From Bizionia argentinensis JUB59 (GTDB lineage Bacteria > Bacteroidota > Bacteroidia > Flavobacteriales > Flavobacteriaceae), in NCBI RefSeq assembly GCF_000224335.1, contig NZ_AFXZ01000034.1:94373-158372 (forward strand): 64,000 nt of DNA, in the 5' to 3' direction. The notes beneath the pieces were generated by a model. That model had not been told where the DNA came from and searched no databases. It was given only the letters and a program-made list of their open reading frames with translations. Made by a program: the position numbers and the translations under genes. Positions 17,913-26,135 of this stretch are shown here, one piece after another. Each line of letters begins with the position of its first letter. The first letter of the stretch is position 1.

Positions 17913-19181
17913 ATGTCTAAAAAAGATCCATACGCAGCACTCCGAATTAAGGAGTTTAATATATTTTTAGTATTACGTTTTGCATTAGTATTTGCTTGGT
18001 CCATGCAATTTATTATCATTGAATGGCAAGTGTACAGTATTACTAAAGATCCCTTATCGCTTGGTATTATTGGTTTAATGGAAATTATTCCAGCATTAAC
18101 CATGGCTTTATTTGCTGGTCATATTGTAGACCAACGTGAGAAGAAAACTTTATTAGCAACTTGTTTAGCGTTATTCTCGTTAATTAGTCTCGGGCTATTT
18201 TTACTAACTTGGCCTAAAATTGTGGAAGGCTGGTCTACCAATTCCGTCTTATATTCTATTTATGCGCTTGTATTTTTTGGTGGCTTTTTGCGCTCGTTTT
18301 TTGGGCCAACCATCTTTTCTCTAATCGCTTTAATTGTTCCTAAAAAAATATACCCAAATGCCGCAACTTGGAGTAGTTCCACTTGGCAAATGGCATCTGT
18401 TTTGGGGCCTGCAACTGCCGGTGTTTTAATTAGTATGATTGGTGTTCATTGGGCATTGTGTTTTGTTTTTGGAATGGTGCTTTTTGCATTAATTACCGTT
18501 ACACAAATTAAAAAGAAACCGATTTTAAATACCAAAATAGGAGAACCTGTTATGCAAAGTTTAAAAGAGGGGTTAAACTTCGTTTTTAAAACAAAAGCCA
18601 TTTTGGGCGCCTTAACATTGGATATGGTTGCGGTTTTATTTGGTGGTGCTATAGCATTATTACCCATTTTTGCACAAGATATTTTGCATGTTGGATCGGA
18701 AGGTTTTGGTGTGTTACGTGCTGCTCCTGCTGTTGGTGCATTTTTAACCATGCTAATCACAGCTTATATTCCAATAAGTAAAAATGCCGGTATAAAATTA
18801 TTAGCGGCCGTATTCGGATTTGGAGTTTGTATTATTGTTTTCGGACTCTCCTCATGGTTTTGGATTTCGGTTGTAGCTTTATTCTTTAGTGGGGTGACTG
18901 ATGGTGTTTCTGTGGTTATCAGACAAACCATTTTACAAATTAAAACGCCAGACCATATGCGTGGTCGTGTGGCATCTGTAAATTCTATGTTTGTAGGATC
19001 ATCAAACGAGCTTGGTGCTTTTGAAAGTGGCGTAACAGCTAAATTAATGGGAACGGTTACAGCTGTTGTCTTTGGTGGTACAATGACCATTATTACAGCC
19101 GTAACAACAGGATTGGTTTCACCGTCATTTAGGAAATTGGATTTGACGAAGGATATTGAAGAGCATGAAAGATCTGAATGA
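17913..19181 (+). CDS. MFS transporter (EntS-like / MFS_3)
   Basis: This 422-residue integral membrane protein has about 11-12 hydrophobic segments. The loop GHIVDQREKKTLL between TM2 and TM3 is the family motif A, with the second-half partner in the HMRGRVASVNSMF region near 350. The EntS-like subgroup exports siderophores or drugs, but the substrate is not evident here and no siderophore gene is near. A start at MSKKDPYAALRI is used because it directly precedes the first conserved segment. It is isolated, with long flanking gaps. Confidence 0.85.
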   Translation: MSKKDPYAALRIKEFNIFLVLRFALVFAWSMQFIIIEWQVYSITKDPLSLGIIGLMEIIPALTMALFAGHIVDQREKKTLLATCLALFSLISLGLFLLTWPKIVEGWSTNSVLYSIYALVFFGGFLRSFFGPTIFSLIALIVPKKIYPNAATWSSSTWQMASVLGPATAGVLISMIGVHWALCFVFGMVLFALITVTQIKKKPILNTKIGEPVMQSLKEGLNFVFKTKAILGALTLDMVAVLFGGAIALLPIFAQDILHVGSEGFGVLRAAPAVGAFLTMLITAYIPISKNAGIKLLAAVFGFGVCIIVFGLSSWFWISVVALFFSGVTDGVSVVIRQTILQIKTPDHMRGRVASVNSMFVGSSNELGAFESGVTAKLMGTVTAVVFGGTMTIITAVTTGLVSPSFRKLDLTKDIEEHERSE

Positions 19182-19338
19182 TAATTTTGACACCTCCTGA
19201 TAATTATCGGAATCACTAAACTACTCGTTCCTTAAAACTTTACACAAATGAGATCCTATTTATTTCGCGAATAAAACGAACTATCAGTCTGTTTTATTGA
19301 GTCTAAAACTCTTGTATACTTTTGAGAAGGCCTTATTT

Positions 19339-20091
19339 TTAATATTTTTTTAGTTCTAATTTCTCACCATCAAAAACGCCATAAGTATAATAGTTAATCC
19401 AATCGCCTAGATTAACGTATTTAGAATCCACGTTGAGGTCTATTTCTAAAGGTAGATGTCTGTGGCCAAAAACAAAATAATCAAGGTGTTTATCTTCTAA
19501 CTTGCGTTTGCAATATTGTACGAGCCACTCATTATCTTCGCCTAAAAATTTAGCATCTTCATCACCAGAAATCAACTTATTCTTAACAGACATATATTGC
19601 GCTAATCTTACACCAATATCGGGATGAAGCCAACGGAATAACCATTTGCTAAAGGGATTGATAAATACCTTTTTCATGCGTTTATAACCTTTGTCGGCAG
19701 GGCCTAATCCGTCGCCATGACCAATTAAAAACGTTTTGTTGTTAAAAGTATATTCTTGTGGTTTATGGTACACAGGAATATTTAGTTCTTCTTCAAAATA
19801 ACCATCCATCCATAAATCGTGATTCCCAACAAAAAAGTAAACTGGAATGCCAGAATCCGTTATTTCCGCTAATTTTCCGAGGGTCCTAGTAAAACCTTTT
19901 GGTACAACCGTTTTATATTCAAACCAAAAATCGAATAAATCGCCCATCAGGAAAATAGCGGCTGCATCTTCCTTGACTTCGTCTAACCAGGCTACAAATT
20001 TTTGTTCTCGAGGTCTTGACGCTTCTGCAGTTGGAGCGCCTAAATGATTATCGGATGCGAAGTATATTTTTTTTCCTTTTGGGATGTTCAT
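19339..20091 (-). CDS. UDP-2,3-diacylglucosamine diphosphatase (LpxH-like)
   Basis: This 250-residue calcineurin-like phosphoesterase is expected to cleave UDP-2,3-diacylglucosamine to lipid X in lipid A synthesis at the inner membrane. Metal motifs appear in order: SDNHLGAPT (about 13-21), GDLFDFWFEY (about 50), GNHDLWM (about 94), IGHGDGLGPADKGYK (about 126) and FGHRHLPLEI near 210. The LpxH-type GHGDG..D pattern separates it from generic phosphoesterases. It is encoded alone on the minus strand, 159 bases downstream of queD. Confidence 0.88.
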   Translation of the reverse strand: MNIPKGKKIYFASDNHLGAPTAEASRPREQKFVAWLDEVKEDAAAIFLMGDLFDFWFEYKTVVPKGFTRTLGKLAEITDSGIPVYFFVGNHDLWMDGYFEEELNIPVYHKPQEYTFNNKTFLIGHGDGLGPADKGYKRMKKVFINPFSKWLFRWLHPDIGVRLAQYMSVKNKLISGDEDAKFLGEDNEWLVQYCKRKLEDKHLDYFVFGHRHLPLEIDLNVDSKYVNLGDWINYYTYGVFDGEKLELKKY

Positions 20092-20250
20092 GCAGTAAGT
20101 ATAATTAATTCCTGCGAATGCAGAAATCTCATTTTATAAACTCAGGTTAAAGATTAAAACTTTCAACCATTCTGGTTTTTAGATTGAATTAAGAAGTTCT
20201 TCTATATTCAACTTAATCTTTGTAATCGATTAATTGAATTTTTAAAGCTA

Positions 20251-20700
20251 TTAGTTATCACTCGCATACCACTCTGCACAACTCGTATCTGTTTCCGAAA
20301 GTCTCAAGGAATGTAATGCAATGTGCTTCGGTAAATGTTTTTTTATTTTATGTGCAAAATCAATCACCATCATTTCACTAGTCGGCTGATAATCTACTAA
20401 AAGTACGCTATGATCGCGATCTTGAAGTTCTTTTGCTAGTTCTACATGAGGTGTATTTTTATTAAATACGGTGGCGTGATCAAACACATCAACTATTTCT
20501 GATTTCACAATTTTTTTTAAATCTCCAAAATCAATCACCATTCCAAACTTCACATTATTAGGATCTTCAATCGGTTTTCCAATAACTGTTACAGATAATT
20601 TATAGCTGTGGCCATGTACGTTTTTGCACTTACCATCATAGCCATAAAGCGCATGTCCTGCCTCGAACGAGAATTGCTTTGTAATTCTAATATTTCCCAT
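20251..20700 (-). CDS. queD: 6-carboxytetrahydropterin synthase
   Basis: QueD makes 6-carboxytetrahydropterin, the second step to queuosine. With the start at MGNIRITKQ (an upstream GTG would add five residues), zinc ligands are His16, His29 and His31, and the catalytic cysteine is Cys25 in GKCKNVHGHSYK. The segment FDHATVFNK supplies the Asp-His catalytic pair. At 149 residues it is longer than the short QueD versions. No other queuosine gene is near. Confidence 0.92.
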   Translation of the reverse strand: MGNIRITKQFSFEAGHALYGYDGKCKNVHGHSYKLSVTVIGKPIEDPNNVKFGMVIDFGDLKKIVKSEIVDVFDHATVFNKNTPHVELAKELQDRDHSVLLVDYQPTSEMMVIDFAHKIKKHLPKHIALHSLRLSETDTSCAEWYASDN

Positions 20701-20730
20701 GATATTATTTTTCACTGCAAAGGTAATCGT

Positions 20731-20764
20731 TTTGTAAAAGGAATCTATTTTTAGAGTAAATTTG
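20731..20764 (+). promoter_or_regulatory. Bacteroidota-type promoter of the 2OG oxygenase gene
   Basis: TTTG (20731-20734) is followed after 22 bases by a perfect TAAATTTG -7 box (20757-20764), with the start codon 25 bases beyond. The -33 spacing is a little long, so the -7 box is the stronger evidence. Confidence 0.55.
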
Positions 20765-20789
20765 CATACTTCTTATTTGTTAAATACTT

Positions 20790-21431
20790 ATGAATCAATT
20801 GTTTAATGAGATTGCTTTTGTTGAAAATCTACAGTATGAACGTATTATTGACGATATTTTAACGAAAAAATACAGTTTGGTTGAAAACTTCTTCACACAA
20901 GATGAGGTTTTGGAATTGCGACAGTCGCTTTTAGACAAGCATGAAGCCAATGCATTTAAAAAAGCAGCCATTGGAAATAGGGTTAATGAGGTTATTGAAA
21001 AATCCATTCGCGGTGATGTTATTTTATGGATTGATGAAAACAGAACTGATCCTTTAGAGGCAACTTTTTTCAAGAAAATTAATAATTTAGTTGAATACTT
21101 AAATAAAACCTGTTTTTTAGGAATTCTTCATAAAGAGTTTCATTATGCATTGTACCCTGAAGGAACATACTATAAGCGCCATTTAGATACATTTCAGAAT
21201 GATGACAGACGAAAATTGTCCTTTGTATGCTATTTAAATGAAGATGGTTGGTTACCTGAAAACGGTGGTGAATTGGTGTTATACTTAGATGAAAATGGTG
21301 TAGAAACAGAAAAAGTAATTTACCCGTTTCCAGGACGTGTGGTTATTTTTGAAAGTCAAATATTAGAACACGAAGTTAAGCCTGTTAATGCAAAGCGATT
21401 AAGCATTACTGGATGGCTTAAAACGCGCTAA
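20790..21431 (+). CDS. 2-oxoglutarate- and Fe(II)-dependent oxygenase
   Basis: This 213-residue protein is a double-stranded beta-helix dioxygenase of the prolyl-hydroxylase-like group. The iron ligands are the HxD in YKRHLDTF and the distal His in LEHEVKPVN, and the 2-oxoglutarate arginine is in KRLSITGWL. A FVCYLNEDGWLPENGGELVL segment fits the PHD-like core. The substrate is unknown; relatives hydroxylate a ribosomal or translation-factor residue. It is transcribed alone and converges on the minus-strand small membrane gene pair. Confidence 0.83.
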   Translation: MNQLFNEIAFVENLQYERIIDDILTKKYSLVENFFTQDEVLELRQSLLDKHEANAFKKAAIGNRVNEVIEKSIRGDVILWIDENRTDPLEATFFKKINNLVEYLNKTCFLGILHKEFHYALYPEGTYYKRHLDTFQNDDRRKLSFVCYLNEDGWLPENGGELVLYLDENGVETEKVIYPFPGRVVIFESQILEHEVKPVNAKRLSITGWLKTR

Positions 21432-21512
21432 TTAGCGACGCTTGTTACGGTTGTAAATATATATGATTATCAACACTACTGCCAAAACTAAAAAAAGCAT
21501 ATTTCCGCCCAT
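21432..21512 (-). CDS. 26-residue single-span membrane peptide
   Basis: The ORF reads MGGNMLFLVLAVVLIIIYIY, followed by a short basic tail ending NKRR. That is a glycine-led start, one hydrophobic span of about 17 residues and a positively charged cytoplasmic end, a plausible small membrane protein. Its ATG lies one base after the stop of the 67-residue gene upstream, which suggests translational coupling. Its stop TAA abuts the convergent 2OG oxygenase stop. Family members of this size are often missed. Function unknown. Confidence 0.6.
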   Translation of the reverse strand: MGGNMLFLVLAVVLIIIYIYNRNKRR

Positions 21513-21513
21513 A

Positions 21514-21717
21514 CTAATCTTCCTTGTTTAATTCTTTTAAATTATTTTTTTTATTATATCTATAAAGGGCGTAAGCAATAATTACGAGCACAACTAGAGG
21601 AATAAAAGAACCTATAAGAACACCAATTTCATAATCGCCGTTTGGTGCATTTTTTACTTTCTCTTCAATATCGATTTCTTGCAATAACGAAAAAAGTGCT
21701 ATCATGTTACGAGTCAT
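21514..21717 (-). CDS. Small membrane protein of 67 residues
   Basis: The protein has an N-terminal region (MTRNMIALFSLLQEID) that is mildly hydrophobic, a short acidic/polar linker with NAPNGDYEIG, one strong membrane span (IGSFIPLVVLVIIAYALY, about 35-52) and a basic C-terminus NKKNNLKELNKED. A second ATG at codon 5 is possible. It sits 13 bases downstream of the MATE gene stop's far side on the same strand and immediately upstream of the 26-residue peptide. Function unknown; an accessory to a membrane complex is only a guess. Confidence 0.65.
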   Translation of the reverse strand: MTRNMIALFSLLQEIDIEEKVKNAPNGDYEIGVLIGSFIPLVVLVIIAYALYRYNKKNNLKELNKED

Positions 21718-21730
21718 TTAATTGGCAAAG

Positions 21731-23065
21731 TTACTGTTTTTCTGAAAGCGGTAAAAATTCTTGTCTAAATTTTATTATTAGTGGTAAGCCTCTAGCAATA
21801 ACCCAAAATGTAAAGGCTATAAAAATTCCGAAGAGCTTATAATCCAAACTGTCTAATAAAAACAGCACGGGTAAAAACACGAGAAAAGTTGCCATGAGTA
21901 ATACGTTTCTTAATACTTTCATTTTACCTAATCCTTTAAACATACCATCAAAAATAAAGGCAATAGCGCATAATGGTTGCATGGCTAAAATGATCCAGAA
22001 TATATTATAAAACTGAATTAAAACGGCTTCTTCTTGTGTAAACACATGTCCAATAAAATTGTAAAAAATAGTGCCAGTTGCCGCCAGGATAACTCCTAGT
22101 ATGACACCATATTTCATGAGTTTATTACTTAAAGTAAGCAATTTGCCATATTCTTTACCACCTAATAATTTTCCTGATAAAATATTTCCAGCACTGGCGT
22201 AACCATCAATAATAAAAGCGCCTAAAAACCATAAATTGATAGCTATAGTGTAAGCTGCAATATATTCTTTACCATAGCTGGTAGAAAAAGAGCTCGCAAA
22301 ATAAAGGGTGATATTAAGCGCCAATGTTCTTACAAATAAATTAAGAATCATGATTAAGAATCGATTGATTTCCTTGTTAAAAGGAAAACTAAAACGAAGT
22401 GGAATATCGGTTTTTTTCAATAAGTAATAAGCTGAAATAATAGCCATAAGCATTTGGGCAATAACGCTTGCATAAGCTGCGCCTTTAATGTTCATAGCGG
22501 GAATATAGCCTTCAATACCATAAACTAAAATAACATCTAAAACAATATTCACACTTGCGCCAACAATAGCGATAATCATTGGGTAAAATGTATTTTGGAG
22601 ACCTCTAAATGTTCCAAAAATGGCAAAAGTAAATAATGTAAATGGAAAGCCGAATACGCGAATTTGGTAATATTCAACGCTGTAATTTAAAATTAAATCC
22701 GATGCATTATAAAGTCTAAAAATGGAATCTGCAAACGGATATGTTCCTAAAATAATAAAAATACTAATGCCTGTAGTAATAAAAATAGCTTGTGCAGGCA
22801 GGTTTTTAACTTTCTGTAAATTATCAGATCCAACATATTGAGAAACTATAGATGAGATAGCACTCCGTGTTTGACCTAAAACCCAAATAAGCATGGAAAT
22901 AAAGGTGCCCACAATGCCAACAGCGGCTAAAGATTCCGTTGCATTTTCTGTAAGATTGCCTACAATTGCCGTATCAGTAATGGACAAAATGGGTTCTGCT
23001 ACACCAGCTATTAATGCAGGTATGGCTAATTTATTTATATGCTTTAAACTAATGTTGGTGCTCAC
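21731..23065 (-). CDS. MATE family efflux transporter
   Basis: This 444-residue protein has about 12 membrane helices and the DinF/NorM-like pattern. The N-terminus reads LAIPALIAGVAEPILSITDTAIVG, the signature TM1 of the family. Members export cationic compounds in exchange for sodium or protons. The GNAT gene upstream overlaps it by four bases (ATGA), so the two are translated together; the small membrane proteins follow after 13 bases. Confidence 0.9.
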   Translation of the reverse strand: MSTNISLKHINKLAIPALIAGVAEPILSITDTAIVGNLTENATESLAAVGIVGTFISMLIWVLGQTRSAISSIVSQYVGSDNLQKVKNLPAQAIFITTGISIFIILGTYPFADSIFRLYNASDLILNYSVEYYQIRVFGFPFTLFTFAIFGTFRGLQNTFYPMIIAIVGASVNIVLDVILVYGIEGYIPAMNIKGAAYASVIAQMLMAIISAYYLLKKTDIPLRFSFPFNKEINRFLIMILNLFVRTLALNITLYFASSFSTSYGKEYIAAYTIAINLWFLGAFIIDGYASAGNILSGKLLGGKEYGKLLTLSNKLMKYGVILGVILAATGTIFYNFIGHVFTQEEAVLIQFYNIFWIILAMQPLCAIAFIFDGMFKGLGKMKVLRNVLLMATFLVFLPVLFLLDSLDYKLFGIFIAFTFWVIARGLPLIIKFRQEFLPLSEKQ

Positions 23066-23562
23066 AATACGTATTCATAACAGTTAAAAGGAAATTCACT
23101 TTGATTAGGGAAATAAATAGTGCCTAATTTTTTATAACCGCGAAGTTCGTAAAACTTTTTATTTCTATCGTTTTTTGAGAAAGTATCTAAACGAATAGAA
23201 GTGCAATTATTTTGTTTGGCATATTTTTCAGCAAATTCCATGAGCTTTTGTGCTAATCCTTGGCCTTGATAATCCGGATGTATGGCCAGTCGATGAATAT
23301 ACAGATTTTGATTATTGGGCGTTAACCAAGATATAGCGGAATATTCGTCATCCATATATGTGGATATAACGACGCAGCCAATAATTATTTTCTCATCTTC
23401 TAAAACATATAATTCGTCTCTGGCCACATCATTTTGAAAAGCCGAACGATTTGGATAATGCGCATTCCACTGTTCTATGTTTTTAGAAACCATATAAATA
23501 GCACAGGCTTTAGTTATTTCTAAAATCCTATCAATATCTTTAATCGTTCCTTTCCGAATCAT
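23062..23562 (-). CDS. GNAT family N-acetyltransferase
   Basis: The 166-residue protein begins at MIRKGTIKDIDRILEI; an upstream in-frame extension of ten residues is not needed by the fold. The acetyl-CoA motif HRLAIHPDYQGQGLAQKLMEFA (shown by HPDYQGQGLA, about residues 104-113) is clear, followed by the C-terminal beta motif RNKKFYELRGYKKLG. The substrate is unknown. It overlaps the MATE start by four bases, suggesting a shared resistance or export role, but this is inference. Confidence 0.85.
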   Translation of the reverse strand: MIRKGTIKDIDRILEITKACAIYMVSKNIEQWNAHYPNRSAFQNDVARDELYVLEDEKIIIGCVVISTYMDDEYSAISWLTPNNQNLYIHRLAIHPDYQGQGLAQKLMEFAEKYAKQNNCTSIRLDTFSKNDRNKKFYELRGYKKLGTIYFPNQSEFPFNCYEYVL

Positions 23563-23572
23563 ATTAAATGTG

Positions 23573-23580
23573 TATTTTTG
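23573..23580 (+). promoter_or_regulatory. -7 box candidate for the universal stress protein gene
   Basis: TATTTTTG matches TAnnTTTG perfectly and lies 38 bases before the usp start. No clear -33 element was seen. Confidence 0.4.
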
Positions 23581-23618
23581 CGTGAAATTCACCTAAATTA
23601 GTTATTAATTTTTTCAAT

Positions 23619-24416
23619 ATGAAGAATATTTTAGTACCAGTAGGATCATCCCAAAATGCGGTTAGTCATTTGCAGTATGCAGTAGATTTTGCCAAAGCAT
23701 TTGGTGCCAAAATTTATGTGGTTCAGGTTTATGATGTGTATTCTAAAGCGGGAACCGTAATAAAAATAGATCATATTCTAGAGCGCGAAAGTAATGAATT
23801 TTTAAAGGCTCACGTAGCTCAAGTAGATACAAAAGATGTGGAGATTGTTTTAAAATCATTTAAAGGAAAATTAGTGGATACCTTGGAACTCGTTTGTCAT
23901 TCTTTAGATATTGACTTAATTGTGCTTGAACCACGAACCAATTCTACTAAAGATTCAGTGTTTTTGGGGAAAACTTCAGGGAAAATCATTAAACAAACTA
24001 ATATACCAGCTTTAATTGTTCCGGAAGGATTGAGCTTCAGGCCAATTGTTTATATTTTAGTAGCATTGAAGTCTGCTATTATTAAAAAAGAGGAATCTCT
24101 TGCTCCATTAATTTGTATTATGGATCAGTTTAGGTCTATTGTAAATTTACTTTTAGTAAAGACACCATTTTACAACGAAGGCGATTTCGATGTGAATCCA
24201 GGATTAGCCAAATTGATAACAAACACTACTAAAACTAAAAATAGTACAACCTTTCAAGGGGTGTTAGAACATTATAAAGATAACAATCCAGATATGCTTT
24301 GTGTGGTACGCCGTAAACGCGGGTTTTTCTCAAAATTATGGGAGAAAAATACCATTTTGAAAAAGGATTTTGAAAGTAGCACGCTACCTGTTTTAGTATT
24401 AAGTGGGTTGAAATAA
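23619..24416 (+). CDS. Universal stress protein family, two-domain
   Basis: This 265-residue protein opens with MKNILVPVGSSQNAVSHLQYAVDFAKAFG, the strand-helix unit of the UspA fold. The first domain covers about 1-145, ending in LDIDLIVLEPRTN .. GKTSGKIIKQTNIPALIV, which is the usual G-2x-G-9x-G like region with partial conservation. The second half (about 146-265) keeps the fold but is degenerate. Members bind ATP and respond to stress; the function in the cell is not defined. It precedes the tRNA gene by about 90 bases. Confidence 0.85.
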   Translation: MKNILVPVGSSQNAVSHLQYAVDFAKAFGAKIYVVQVYDVYSKAGTVIKIDHILERESNEFLKAHVAQVDTKDVEIVLKSFKGKLVDTLELVCHSLDIDLIVLEPRTNSTKDSVFLGKTSGKIIKQTNIPALIVPEGLSFRPIVYILVALKSAIIKKEESLAPLICIMDQFRSIVNLLLVKTPFYNEGDFDVNPGLAKLITNTTKTKNSTTFQGVLEHYKDNNPDMLCVVRRKRGFFSKLWEKNTILKKDFESSTLPVLVLSGLK

Positions 24417-24433
24417 TTTTTATCTAAAGAAAG

Positions 24434-24464
24434 TTTAAACCTAAACAAAAATAGTTTAATTTTG
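24434..24464 (+). promoter_or_regulatory. Promoter of tRNA-Ala
   Basis: TTTA (24434-24437) lies 19 bases upstream of a perfect -7 box TAATTTTG (24457-24464). The tRNA begins 40 bases downstream, leaving a short 5' leader. Confidence 0.6.
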
Positions 24465-24503
24465 CGCCACAATAAACGGTAATATTAGTCAAACGTTTAT
24501 TCT

Positions 24504-24577
24504 GGGGGATTAGCTCAGTTGGCTAGAGCGCTACGCTGGCAGCGTAGAGGTCATCGGTTCGAATCCGATATTCTCCA
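24504..24577 (+). tRNA. tRNA-Ala (GGC anticodon)
   Basis: The cloverleaf is complete: acceptor GGGGGAT with ATTCTCC, D arm GCTC..GAGC, anticodon stem CTACG/CGTAG around the loop CTGGCAG (anticodon GGC), T loop GGTTCGAATCC. The discriminator base is A and the 3' CCA is not encoded. The gene stands alone. Confidence 0.95.
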
Positions 24578-24585
24578 CTTTAAAG

Positions 24586-24611
24586 AGCAATGTGAAAGCA
24601 TTGCTTTTTTT
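24586..24611 (+). terminator. Rho-independent terminator after tRNA-Ala
   Basis: Arms AGCAATG and CATTGCT flank the loop TGAAAG and are followed by a run of seven T. The T run just reaches the end of the convergent 24610 gene. Confidence 0.8.
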
Positions 24612-25194
24612 ATGACTTATTAAAATTTAAAGGGTGGTTTAATTTCTTTTTTAAATCCAGTACATTAGAAACGGTGTTTAAATGACAATTATCTATTTCA
24701 AATAAATCAGTAAAGGTGGTAAACGTAGTTTGGTTCGTTCGAGTGCGAATCGTCCCTTTTGGAAAGTAACGGCGTTTGGTAATAAAAGTATCTTTGTCTA
24801 TCCAACCGCAAACAGTGAGTTCTTCTTTGTTTTTGTGGTAGCTACAAAATATATAGATATCGGTTTTGAAGTAATCCTGTAATTTTATAAAATTATTGGT
24901 ATAGCTTTTTTTTACATCTGTGGTGCGGCCCATAGTTTTAACGTCAATAGTTTTATTGTTTACTATCAAATCTACCCCTAGATCACAGCCACCTAAGCCA
25001 TCCATCAAGCCTAAATCAAAAAAGGACATAACAACAGATTGTCCAATAATGCCTGTAAGTTGCTGGTCTTTAGTGCCGTTTGCGGTAAAGCGATTACCAA
25101 AATTATGTGTTTCTAGAACCGTTTTGCAATGTCTAATTATTCTTTTTTCAACTTTTACAGTAAACATACAGTTTGTATCAAAAAATAAAATCAC
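24610..25194 (-). CDS. Orphan PD-(D/E)XK nuclease-like protein
   Basis: The protein (194 residues, or 185 from the ATG at 25167) matches no family I know. The segment GGCDLGVDLIVNNKTIDVKT (about residues 89-108) has the Asp, then ten-residue spacing to an (E/D)xK-type IDVK on the next strand, which resembles a PD-(D/E)XK core with Asp in place of the usual Glu. The rest is mixed alpha/beta with conserved-looking CGWIDKDTFITKRRYFPKG and aromatic residues. There is no signal peptide or membrane span. It lies head-to-tail with the terminator of the tRNA-Ala gene, the kind of place where accessory genes insert. A nuclease role is inference only. Confidence 0.55.
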   Translation of the reverse strand: MILFFDTNCMFTVKVEKRIIRHCKTVLETHNFGNRFTANGTKDQQLTGIIGQSVVMSFFDLGLMDGLGGCDLGVDLIVNNKTIDVKTMGRTTDVKKSYTNNFIKLQDYFKTDIYIFCSYHKNKEELTVCGWIDKDTFITKRRYFPKGTIRTRTNQTTFTTFTDLFEIDNCHLNTVSNVLDLKKKLNHPLNFNKS

Positions 25195-25271
25195 TGTAAG
25201 ATACTAAAAATGTGTTAAGTAGCCTTTTGTGTGAACGGAATTTATATGTAATAGATTTCTAAAATATTTAT

Positions 25272-26135
25272 TTAGAGTTCCTTCTCGGTTGAGGTTGACT
25301 GTATAAATGAGATACTTTCCAAAACGACCGTTTCAAGAGCTTTGGGTAATTTGTTGTCATTCCAAGGATGCTGTCCATCAAAAACGTGATTGGAATCTTT
25401 TATTTCAACTAACTTACTTTTATTATTCCATTTATGTAAAGCTTCTGCCTCATTAAATGCTACAGATGGATCATTAATGGCGTGAATTATTAACTGCGGA
25501 ACCATTATGCTTTCAGAAGCTAACTTAATACTAAGCAGGTTTTCATGCGCTTTAAAATCTTCATAAAATTGATAATTATGAGGCATTTGTTGTTTGGTTC
25601 TTCCGTTTAAAACGTATTTAACACCCTCTTTTTTCCATGCTTCTAAATTACCTATTGTTGCAGTTCGTTTTGAAAAATCGCAAACACTAGCCCACGTTAT
25701 AATTTTTTTTATTCTTGTTTCTGTAGAGGCTTTAATTATTGATATTCCGCCACCACGAGAATGTCCAATAAGCGTAATATTATTCGTGTTGATTTCTTTT
25801 AGGAATTCATTATCTTGAGACAGTAAATAATTTAGAATTTCGTCTAAATCGTTAAGTTCTTTACTATAGTTGTTTTCAGCAAAGGCCTCTAAATCTGGAA
25901 AATCGATGGGGTTTTCAGCGGTACCACCATTATGGGAAAAGTTGAATTTAACAAAAAACAAATTGGCTTTTTTGAATTGTTCTGCCACTAAATTCCAAGG
26001 ACCCCAATCTTTAAAACCTTTATAACCATGAGAAAATATTACTAGTGGTTTTTGCTCGCTATTTTTATTAAAAAAGGCATCCCAAACAATGGGTTTATTA
26101 TCTGTTCTATCTAAAACTAGATTTTTAATTCTCAT
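25272..26135 (-). CDS. Alpha/beta hydrolase (dienelactone hydrolase-like)
   Basis: This 287-residue cytosolic hydrolase has the nucleophile motif GHSRGGGIS (Ser about 127), a preceding oxyanion segment HGYKGFKDWGPW, an Asp in HAINDPSVAF and a His in SNHVFDGQHP. Members hydrolyse esters or dienelactones; the substrate here is not known. The start overlaps the stop of the addB-like gene by four bases (ATGA), so the two are translationally coupled although they look functionally unrelated. Confidence 0.85.
   Translation of the reverse strand: MRIKNLVLDRTDNKPIVWDAFFNKNSEQKPLVIFSHGYKGFKDWGPWNLVAEQFKKANLFFVKFNFSHNGGTAENPIDFPDLEAFAENNYSKELNDLDEILNYLLSQDNEFLKEINTNNITLIGHSRGGGISIIKASTETRIKKIITWASVCDFSKRTATIGNLEAWKKEGVKYVLNGRTKQQMPHNYQFYEDFKAHENLLSIKLASESIMVPQLIIHAINDPSVAFNEAEALHKWNNKSKLVEIKDSNHVFDGQHPWNDNKLPKALETVVLESISFIQSTSTEKEL

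Noticed and set aside
19190..19338. Possible promoter or sRNA between the MFS gene and lpxH-like gene
   Set aside because: No TAnnTTTG box with matching -33 and no hairpin with a T run were found, only a CCTGATAATTATCGG half-palindrome.
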